A stretch of 64,000 nucleotides of DNA from JBCCXL01 sp039191605 (lineage in GTDB: Bacteria > Acidobacteriota > Thermoanaerobaculia > Multivoradales > JAHZIX01). The DNA lies in the NCBI GenBank assembly GCA_039191605.1, contig JBCCXL010000016.1:102891-166890 (forward strand), given 5' to 3'. The translations under genes were made by a program, and so were the position numbers. Within the stretch, counting starts at the first letter, position 1, and each line of letters opens with the position of its first letter. The notes under the pieces are model-generated. The model was not told the origin of the DNA and did not search any database. It saw only the letters and a list, made by a program, of their open reading frames with translations. Positions 17,465 to 23,671 of the stretch are shown here, one piece after another.

Positions 17465-17545
17465 TTGGCCTGAGCTGTTGAGCCCTCAAGTTTTGGGCTT
17501 CGGGCGTCAGGATTCGGCAGGCTCGAGATCTAGAAGAGCAGAGAA

Positions 17546-17579
17546 GCGGCCCCTTCCTTCTTTTGGAGGAAGGGGCCGC
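17546..17579 (+). terminator. Rho-independent terminator after ETF-QO
   Basis: A perfect 12-bp stem (GCGGCCCCTTCC with GGAAGGGGCCGC) encloses a 10-base loop and is followed by GGCGTTTTGGG. It lies about 80 bases after the ETF-QO stop. Confidence 0.85.
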
Positions 17580-17714
17580 GGCGTTTTGGGAGCGCTGGTA
17601 GCGCTTGAAACCCTTTGAGCACTTAGCCGAGGCTTGGGCTAGCTCCCGAACTCACGGTGCTTGCCGTATGGGTGCCCCAGGAGTGTGTTCCAGTCGGGTT
17701 CCCCGTTGAGCTTG

Positions 17715-17996
17715 CTAGCGAGGCTCCTCAGAGCATGGCTCGTCCCTCCGGGTGGCGGCATCGCCGTTCCCTGACGGGCCGGTGGAATCGAGATCTTCCT
17801 GCGTCTCAGGAGGTCGAGCCGGGCCGACTCCGGGGGCACGCTGGATGCGTTCGGCCTTGAGCGGGTTGGGTTGATCGAGGGCGCCGTCTTCGTCCGGATG
17901 AAGGGGTTGAAGGCGGCCCTTGGGCTTGGCTTCGGTCGGATGGTGGCGATTGGTCTTCGATCGTGGGTTGATCTTAGGCCTCATCTTAGGGCTCAT
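17715..17996 (-). CDS. Small basic hydrophilic protein of unknown function
   Basis: 93 residues, not recognised. The N-terminal third is rich in Lys, Arg, Pro and His (starting MSPKMRPKINPRSK); the rest is acidic and low in hydrophobic residues, so it is probably disordered or nucleic-acid binding. The start is well supported: TAAGGAG lies eight bases before the ATG. A folded leader (18019-18069) and a leftward promoter (18137-18166) precede it. A second minus-strand frame (17639-17839) overlaps its 3' part and ends in a natural-looking run NGEPDWNTLLGHPYGKHREF; the true product may continue into that frame through a frameshift or sequencing error. Confidence 0.55.
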   Translation of the reverse strand: MSPKMRPKINPRSKTNRHHPTEAKPKGRLQPLHPDEDGALDQPNPLKAERIQRAPGVGPARPPETQEDLDSTGPSGNGDAATRRDEPCSEEPR

Positions 17997-18018
17997 ACTG
18001 CGGACTCCTTAGGTGGAC

Positions 18019-18069
18019 ACCTGGAGTTGAGGCTGCGGGGAGATGCGCGGCTCCCCGCGACCTCCAGGT
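18019..18069 (-). promoter_or_regulatory. Nested-stem 5' leader element of the small basic protein gene
   Basis: Two perfect 8-bp stems are nested: outer ACCTGGAG/CTCCAGGT and inner GCGGGGAG/CTCCCCGC with an 8-base loop. On the transcribed strand the structure ends eight bases before the TAAGGAG ribosome site. It could control ribosome access or bind a protein. It matches no riboswitch class I know. Confidence 0.5.
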
Positions 18070-18136
18070 CAGATCGTGGACCGGGAGGAATATTCCTTCA
18101 TCGGTAGATTGTGAACATCGCCGACGAGTTGATTTA

Positions 18137-18166
18137 TATCTATCTCGGCAAATAAGGGTTCGTCAA
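18137..18166 (-). promoter_or_regulatory. Leftward sigma70-type promoter
   Basis: TTGACG (18161-18166), 18-base spacer, TAGATA (18137-18142). It points to the small basic protein gene at 17996. Its -35 box lies back to back with a rightward -35 box. Between and around them is the inverted repeat GTCAAGG/CCTTGAC, with GGAAATTATTCC inside, a possible shared operator. Confidence 0.5.
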
Positions 18167-18191
18167 GGATGTGGAAGTAGGAAATTATTCC

Positions 18192-18221
18192 TTGACACGC
18201 TTTGCCGTGGGGTAATACGTT
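18192..18221 (+). promoter_or_regulatory. Rightward sigma70-type promoter
   Basis: A perfect TTGACA (18192-18197) is followed by TAATAC at 15 bases or TACGTT at 18 bases. It would drive the 18384-19936 operon through a leader of about 155 bases. Confidence 0.5.
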
Positions 18222-18383
18222 GGTCTAGATGTTGAATTCGATGGCAAGGATATGGGTAAGGGTATGTCGAGCGTCAAGGCCCTTCTGATTTCGCCGGAGC
18301 CATCGATCCACGAGACCTAGCTAGCGAAGCTCCTCGGGGTTTCGCAGGCTCGGTTTCGCCAGTCCAGCGTAGGAGGTCATGGA

Positions 18384-18731
18384 ATGCTTGATCCGATGAG
18401 CGATGGGGGAGCCCCCGAGAGAAGCCTGGGAGACGACGAGGGCCGCATCCAGATTCGCTGTTCCACCACGCTGCTGCCGGTGGATGATCCGGAGGGGCGA
18501 CTGCTGAGGGTGACGGTCTCCGGCCTGTCCCGGGACTATCCAGAGCTGCCGTCTCTCGAGGTCCAGCCCCTCGCTCCCCCCCATCTGGCTGCCGGGCGAA
18601 TTGAAGTTCGCGCCTCTCGGGAGGCGGATCCCTATGACGTCAGCTGCGCCGTGGCGGTCTTCTGTGCTGCCCTCGGTGCGGGGCACGTCAAAGCTATTCG
18701 GGATCAGGAGAACGATGATGAGCCGCTCTGA
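18384..18731 (+). CDS. Small protein of unknown function, first gene of lysozyme-like operon
   Basis: 115 residues, not recognised. It is soluble in character, with a beta-rich middle (RLLRVTVSGLSRDYPELPSLEV) and a helical end (DVSCAVAVFCAALGAGHVKAI). AGGAGG lies seven bases before the ATG. Its 3' end overlaps the next gene by 17 bases, which implies coupled translation and a shared role. No signal peptide is seen. Confidence 0.7.
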   Translation: MLDPMSDGGAPERSLGDDEGRIQIRCSTTLLPVDDPEGRLLRVTVSGLSRDYPELPSLEVQPLAPPHLAAGRIEVRASREADPYDVSCAVAVFCAALGAGHVKAIRDQENDDEPL

Positions 18732-19074
18732 TACGCCCTCTTCTCAGCCAATGCAGTTATCGCGATCCGGGGTCAGCACCTTGTCGCTATCGCCTCGGCT
18801 CTTGGCGGCTCCCGGAGCGGTGCGAGGGGAAGCCTTGGCGGAAGAGCTGGAGATCTTTCTCGCCGGGCGCTTCCTCGGTGCCCTACTGACGATTCGTTCC
18901 CTCGGAGGAAGCCCTCGGGCGACCGGCGCTGCCGGAAAGGCCGAGCTTTGGGTGAGCCTGGATTGCGCTGCTGTGGCGCCGCCGATTTCCTTCTTGCGGG
19001 CGTCGGCGGCTCTCGGTCTCTGCCTGGCGGTGGCCCATACTCCCGGGAATGGTCCCTCGTCGGTCCCTCTATAA
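18715..19074 (+). CDS. Small protein of unknown function, second gene of lysozyme-like operon
   Basis: 119 residues, not recognised. The start is one of two consecutive ATG codons (18715, 18718) with AGGAG four to seven bases upstream. The first 35 residues are Ser/Gln-rich; the rest alternates helix-like (GEALAEELEIFLAGRFLGAL) and Ala/Leu-rich stretches. It overlaps the gene before it and is followed after 61 bases by the lysozyme-like gene. It may partner with the 115-residue protein; no direct evidence. Confidence 0.65.
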   Translation: MMSRSDTPSSQPMQLSRSGVSTLSLSPRLLAAPGAVRGEALAEELEIFLAGRFLGALLTIRSLGGSPRATGAAGKAELWVSLDCAAVAPPISFLRASAALGLCLAVAHTPGNGPSSVPL

Positions 19075-19135
19075 TCTTCGAGCCCAAAAGAGTTGAGTTT
19101 GGAGTTGGAGCTGTTGAAGCCCGAGGAGTCTTGCC

Positions 19136-19936
19136 ATGGTGCGCCTGACGGATCGTTTGAGAGAGGAATATCGCCGACTCTTTGAGACCTGCCATATTCC
19201 GCGAGAGAACTTAGCCAGGGTCGAGGCCGCGGCGGATCGACTGGTGGCGTCCCGCAACCGCTATGAGCTGGCGGTAGAAGATCTGCCGGCGCCCTGGTTT
19301 TTCGTCGCCATCGTGCACCATTTGGAGAGCGGTAATCGCTTCGATCGACATCTGCACAATGGGGACCCGCTAGACCAACGCACCGTGCGGGTGCCCGCCG
19401 GTCGTCCACGGGAAGGATCGCCCCCCTTCACCTGGGAGGAATCGGCTCGAGATGCTTTGCGGCTGCAGCGCATCCAGCGCTGGGAAGACTGGAGCCTGGC
19501 GGGCTTTCTCTACCAGCTGGAACGCTTCAACGGCTTCGGTTACCGGCTCTATCATCCGGAGGTCTTCTCTCCCTATCTGTGGTCGAAGACCTCGCACTAC
19601 ACCCGCGGAAAGTACACCGCCGACGGCGTGTTCAGCCCGAGGGCGGTTTCCGCCCAGATCGGCGGCGCGGCCCTGCTGCGACGCATGGCGGAGCGCGGTG
19701 TCGTCTCGCTGCCGCCGGATCCAGCGCAGCCAGATCGGGCGCAGGGGCAGCCCCGCGTACGCTATAGACCGGACCAGGAAGTGGAAGAGGCGCGAGAGCT
19801 GCAGCGCTTTCTCAATACTTTCTACGGGATCTACCTGAGGGTCGATGGCTTTGCTGGTCCGCGAACCTCCGCCGCCTTTGAAGAGGTGACGGGCTTCCGG
19901 CTGGAGGGCGACCCGCTACGGGAGATCCCGGGCTAG
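19136..19936 (+). CDS. Lysozyme-like muramidase with C-terminal peptidoglycan-binding-like region
   Basis: 266 residues, resembling the COG5526 lysozyme family. The diagnostic pattern is present: WFFVAIVHHLESGNRFDRHL with the likely catalytic Glu64, HNGDPL, TWEESARDAL, LERFNGFGYR, SPYLWS, and YTRGKYTADGVFS. The last 60 residues contain LQRFLNTFYGIYLRVDGFAGPRTSAAFE, the signature of a peptidoglycan-binding module. There is no signal peptide, as in phage endolysins, so export would need help or the enzyme acts on released wall. GAGGAG lies seven bases before the ATG. It closes an operon with two unknown small genes. Confidence 0.85.
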   Translation: MVRLTDRLREEYRRLFETCHIPRENLARVEAAADRLVASRNRYELAVEDLPAPWFFVAIVHHLESGNRFDRHLHNGDPLDQRTVRVPAGRPREGSPPFTWEESARDALRLQRIQRWEDWSLAGFLYQLERFNGFGYRLYHPEVFSPYLWSKTSHYTRGKYTADGVFSPRAVSAQIGGAALLRRMAERGVVSLPPDPAQPDRAQGQPRVRYRPDQEVEEARELQRFLNTFYGIYLRVDGFAGPRTSAAFEEVTGFRLEGDPLREIPG

Positions 19937-20169
19937 GCAGTTTAGAGGGGCGGGGCCACGGGAGGTGTAGAGGTGTGGCGGTCGGGTGCGGTGGAAGCGC
20001 TGGGGCTCGAGAGAAGATAGCGCTCGATTTTGTTAAGCTGACGGACTCTCTACGCCTCCTCCTGGAGGTGCTGGGAGACGTCTCCTACGATGTTCTGCTG
20101 TGATGTCCCCCTCCGGCCTTCCTCTCAAGGCGCTCGCCTTGATCCGCTCCTAACCTCCTGAGCCCTACC

Positions 20170-21336
20170 GTGGAATCTGCCGCCCTGCCTCCGTCTTCTT
20201 CCATTCTCCCTGAGCGCGGATCGCCATCCGTGCCGCCGAGCTATGGCCTCAGCCTGGCGCCGATGATGGATCGGACGGATCGCCACTTCCGCTACTTCTT
20301 TCGCCGCATCACCCGGCGTGCCCTGCTGTATTCGGAGATGATCACCGTGCCGGCAGTGCTGCAGGGGGAGCGGGAGCGACTGCTGGGCTTCGACCCCTCG
20401 GAGTATCCGATATCGCTGCAGCTCGGCGGCGATGATCCCCAAGGGCTGGCGGAATGCGCCCGCATCGCACAAGGAATGGGCTACGACGAGGTCAACCTCA
20501 ACATTGGCTGCCCCAGCGACCGGGTGCAGGAGGGGCGCTTCGGGGCCTGCCTGATGGCGGAGCCGGAGCGGGTGGCGAGGGCGGTGGAATCGATGATGGC
20601 GGCGGTGGAGATCCCGGTAACGGTGAAGCACCGAATCGGCATTGATGATCTCGATCAATACGAGCATATGGAGCGCTTCGTGGAGGTGGTCGCCGCCGCC
20701 GGCTGCCGCCGATTCAGCGTTCACGCCCGCAAGGCCTGGCTTTCGGGCCTGAGCCCGAAGGAGAACCGCAACGTTCCGCCGCTGCGCTATGCCGAGGTCT
20801 ACCGGCTGAAGCAGCGTCACCCGGATCTGCTGGTGGAGATCAACGGCGGGATTCTGACGGTGGCCGAGAGTCGGGAGCATCTACGCCACGTCGACGGCGT
20901 GATGATCGGACGGGCGGCCTACGACAATCCCTGGGAATGGGCCTCGGCGGACCGTGAGCTCTTCCCGGCGGCATCCTGCGAATCTCCGGCAGAGGAACCG
21001 ACCCGCCGGCAGGTGGTGGAAGCAATGGTGGAGTACGCCGAGTCGGCGATGGCCCGGGGAGCGAAGCTGAAGCACATCACCCGGCATATTTTGGGGCTCT
21101 TCGCCGGCTGCCCCGGCGCCCGCTATTGGCGACGGACGCTGAGCCAGCGGGCGCACCTCGAAGGGGAAGGGCCGGGGCTGCTGCTGGAGGCCATCGCCGC
21201 GATTCCGGAAGATCTTCTGGATGCGCCGCCTCCTCGGCGAGACCGGCTAGGCCCTGCGTGCGAGGAGCTTCGAGCCTCGACGGGGGAGTCTGCAGGCCAG
21301 AGCTCTTGGGCAGCGGTGGCGGAGACCGGCGGATGA
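20170..21336 (+). CDS. dusA: tRNA-dihydrouridine(20/20a) synthase DusA
   Basis: 388 residues. FMN-dependent reduction of uridine 20/20a in the tRNA D-loop with NADPH. SLAPMMDRTDRHFRYF opens the TIM barrel; NLNIGCPSDRVQEGRFGACLM holds the catalytic Cys127; VTVKHRIGIDD and FSVHARKAWLSGLSPKENR line the FMN and tRNA sites. The last 60 residues are an Ala/Arg-rich tail beyond the normal domain end. The start is a GTG with no clear ribosome site, so the first 20 residues are uncertain. Its stop overlaps murB as ATGA. Confidence 0.94.
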   Translation: MESAALPPSSSILPERGSPSVPPSYGLSLAPMMDRTDRHFRYFFRRITRRALLYSEMITVPAVLQGERERLLGFDPSEYPISLQLGGDDPQGLAECARIAQGMGYDEVNLNIGCPSDRVQEGRFGACLMAEPERVARAVESMMAAVEIPVTVKHRIGIDDLDQYEHMERFVEVVAAAGCRRFSVHARKAWLSGLSPKENRNVPPLRYAEVYRLKQRHPDLLVEINGGILTVAESREHLRHVDGVMIGRAAYDNPWEWASADRELFPAASCESPAEEPTRRQVVEAMVEYAESAMARGAKLKHITRHILGLFAGCPGARYWRRTLSQRAHLEGEGPGLLLEAIAAIPEDLLDAPPPRRDRLGPACEELRASTGESAGQSSWAAVAETGG

Positions 21337-22541
21337 GCGCGCTGACGGGCTCTGCATCTCGAGGCTTGGGGGAGATTCTCGAGGAGGTGCCGCTGGCGCC
21401 TCGCACCACTCTGGGAGTGGGGGGGAACGCCCGATACTGGACCCGCTGCCGGGATGAGGCTGAGCTGATCGCCGCTCTGCGCTTCGCTCGGGAGAGGAAG
21501 CTGCCCCTGGTGGTGCTCGGAGGCGGCAGCAACCTGCTGGTGGCGGATCAGGGCTTCGACGGTCTGGTGGTGGAGTGGGCCCCGGACGAGATCGAGCTTT
21601 ACCGCCGCGGCGAGGAGGAGGCGGTGGTGGTGGCCGGGGCGGGAGGCGTTTGGGATGACCTGGTGGCCCGCGCAGTCGAGGAAGACCTCGCCGGAATCGA
21701 ATGCTTGAGCGGCATCCCCGGGCGGGTGGGGGCGGCGCCAATTCAGAATATCGGCGCCTACGGCCAGGAGATCTCCCAATGCGCCCTGGCGGTGGAGGTC
21801 GTCGATCTGGAGACCGGAACCTCCGCCCGGCTCACCGCGGCGGACTGCGATTTCGGCTACCGCTACAGCCGCTTCAAGGGACCCTGGCGCGATCGTTACC
21901 TGGTCTCCCGCCTCTTCCTGAGCCTGCAGCCGGGCGGCGCTGGCACCGTGCGCTATGGAGATCTGGTGAAGCGCTTCGGCGCCTCCGATGGCGGGCGAAG
22001 AGGGGGGGGCGGCCCCTCGGTGGCAGAGGTGCGGGACGCGGTGCTGGAGATTCGACGCTCGAAGTCGATGGTCTGGGATCCCCAGGACCCCAACCACCGC
22101 AGCGCCGGTTCCTTCTTTCTCAATCCGGTAGTGAGTCCGCGGGTGGCGGATCGGGTGGAGGCTCTCACCCGCGGTGAGGGATCGCGTTCCATGCCTCGCT
22201 ACCCGGCATTAGCCACTCGCACGCCAGATGCCGGGGGCGCGGCGGCGGTGAAGCTCTCGGCGGCGTGGCTGCTGGAGGCCGCCGGCTGCCGCCGCGGAGA
22301 AACTCTTGGGGCCGCGGGGCTCTCGACTCAGCACGTGCTGGCGGTGATCAACCGCGGCGGAGCCCGCGCCGAGGACATCATCCACCTGGCGGCAAAAATG
22401 CGCCGCCGAGTGTGGGATGCCTTCGCCATCGCCCTCGAGCCGGAGCCTCGCTTTCTCGGCTTCGATGCTGCTGCCCCTTTCGTTCTGGACCGCGCCGCCG
22501 ACCCCCGAGCGGCGAGCTCGGCCAATACCGAGAAGATCTGA
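21333..22541 (+). CDS. murB: UDP-N-acetylenolpyruvoylglucosamine reductase MurB
   Basis: 402 residues. It reduces UDP-GlcNAc-enolpyruvate to UDP-MurNAc in cytoplasmic peptidoglycan precursor synthesis. TTLGVGGNARYW and LGGGSNLLVAD bind FAD; PIQNIGAYGQE and YRYSRFK mark the type I enzyme; NHRSAGSFFLNPVV holds the proton-donor Ser; LEPEPRFLG carries the C-terminal Glu. Two small inserts stand out: a Gly/Arg-rich loop near 215-225 and an extended loop near 285-305. Start is the ATG that overlaps the dusA stop; the frame extends upstream but only as a shadow of dusA. Confidence 0.96.
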   Translation: MSALTGSASRGLGEILEEVPLAPRTTLGVGGNARYWTRCRDEAELIAALRFARERKLPLVVLGGGSNLLVADQGFDGLVVEWAPDEIELYRRGEEEAVVVAGAGGVWDDLVARAVEEDLAGIECLSGIPGRVGAAPIQNIGAYGQEISQCALAVEVVDLETGTSARLTAADCDFGYRYSRFKGPWRDRYLVSRLFLSLQPGGAGTVRYGDLVKRFGASDGGRRGGGGPSVAEVRDAVLEIRRSKSMVWDPQDPNHRSAGSFFLNPVVSPRVADRVEALTRGEGSRSMPRYPALATRTPDAGGAAAVKLSAAWLLEAAGCRRGETLGAAGLSTQHVLAVINRGGARAEDIIHLAAKMRRRVWDAFAIALEPEPRFLGFDAAAPFVLDRAADPRAASSANTEKI

Positions 22542-22583
22542 GGCCGGGCTTCTGGGCTCGCTAATCTGGAGGACGACTGCGTC

Positions 22584-23255
22584 GTGACCCGCAAAGAAAA
22601 AGCCGAGAGGATTCAGCGCCAGCTGGAGGATCTCTATCCGGAGACGCCGATTCCTCTGGATCACAGCGATCCCTTCACCCTGCTCATCGCCGTGCTGCTC
22701 TCGGCCCAGACCACCGACAAGAAGGTCAACGAGGTCACCCCGGCGCTCTTCCGCCGGGCCTCCACGCCTCAGGAGATGGCGACCCTCTCGGTGGAGGAGA
22801 TCCATGGCCTGATTCGGCAGATTGGCCTCGCCAATTCGAAGGCGAAGAATATTCGCCGGCTGAGCGAGATGCTGGTGGAGGCCGGGGGGGAGGTGCCGCA
22901 GACCTTCGAGGAGCTGGAGGCGCTGCCGGGGGTGGGCCATAAGACCGCCTCGGTGGTGATGGCCCAGGCCTTCGGCGTACCGGCCTTCCCGGTGGATACC
23001 CACATCCACCGCCTCGCCGCCCGCTGGGGCTTATCTAACGGCAAGAACGTCGCCAAGACCGAAGAGGATTTGAAGAAGATTTTTCCCCGGGAGAGCTGGA
23101 ACTCCCTTCATCTTCAGATCATCTTTTTCGGCCGCGAGTACTGCCCGGCGCTCTATCACGACCTCAGCCAATGCCCCATCTGCTCCTGGGCCGCCACCAA
23201 GAAGCGGATCCGGGAGGAAGAGCAGGGCAACCTCCAGCGCCGTCGTCGCAAATAA
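22584..23255 (+). CDS. nth: Endonuclease III (DNA glycosylase/AP lyase)
   Basis: 223 residues. It removes oxidised pyrimidines and cleaves the abasic strand. The helix-hairpin-helix GVGHKTA carries the catalytic Lys and VDTHIHR the catalytic Asp. The C-terminal cluster region is odd: it reads CPALYHDLSQCPIC, so the spacing is C-x9-C-x2-C and no fourth Cys follows before the end, unlike the C-x6-C-x2-C-x5-C of the E. coli enzyme. A basic tail (QRRRRK) ends the protein. Start is GTG with GGAGG about eleven bases upstream; it sits 42 bases after murB in one operon. Confidence 0.94.
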   Translation: MTRKEKAERIQRQLEDLYPETPIPLDHSDPFTLLIAVLLSAQTTDKKVNEVTPALFRRASTPQEMATLSVEEIHGLIRQIGLANSKAKNIRRLSEMLVEAGGEVPQTFEELEALPGVGHKTASVVMAQAFGVPAFPVDTHIHRLAARWGLSNGKNVAKTEEDLKKIFPRESWNSLHLQIIFFGREYCPALYHDLSQCPICSWAATKKRIREEEQGNLQRRRRK

Positions 23256-23261
23256 GAAAGA

Positions 23262-23277
23262 CCAGGGTCGTCCCTGG
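23262..23277. terminator. Hairpin between convergent nth and yhbY
   Basis: CCAGGG and CCCTGG pair around TCGT just after the nth stop. There is no T-run, so it is a weak or factor-assisted terminator candidate for either direction. Confidence 0.4.
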
Positions 23278-23318
23278 CCCCCACAAATAGCCTAGCTGGA
23301 TTTCTGCGGAGGGCGCGA

Positions 23319-23645
23319 TCAGCCCTTCAGCCGAATACGGCGCTGCTCCGGATCCGGGTGACGGCGATAGAGGATCGCCACGTGCCCCACGGTGCCGGCG
23401 CTGCGGGCGGCGAGGCGCTCCTCGATCTCGCCCAGCAGGCGCTTCTTCTCGTCGAGGAAATCGACGAAGCGGATCTTGATCAGCTCATGGCGCTGGAGCG
23501 CCTCGTCGAGCTCTAGCATCACGGTATCCGCCAGCCCGCGCTCGCCGATGTGCACCACCGGCTGAAGGTGATGGGCCAGGCCGCGGAGCTGCTTACGCTG
23601 GCTACTGCTGAGGGTCGGGTGATTCTGATCGCTAGATTCGTTCAT
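23319..23645 (-). CDS. yhbY: YhbY-like RNA-binding protein (CRM domain)
   Basis: 108 residues. CRM-domain proteins of this type associate with pre-50S ribosomes. LSSSQRKQLRGLAHHLQPVV, the GxxG loop in HIGERGLADTV, ELIKIRFVDF and the closing VAILYRRHPDPEQRRIRL match the domain from end to end. I chose the inner ATG at 23645, because the 39 residues before it in the longer frame fall inside the dehydrogenase gene region and are not domain-like. It lies 26 bases downstream of the E1 gene on the same strand. Confidence 0.88.
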   Translation of the reverse strand: MNESSDQNHPTLSSSQRKQLRGLAHHLQPVVHIGERGLADTVMLELDEALQRHELIKIRFVDFLDEKKRLLGEIEERLAARSAGTVGHVAILYRRHPDPEQRRIRLKG

Positions 23646-23671
23646 CGGTTGACCTATCGGAGCTCGCTGGC

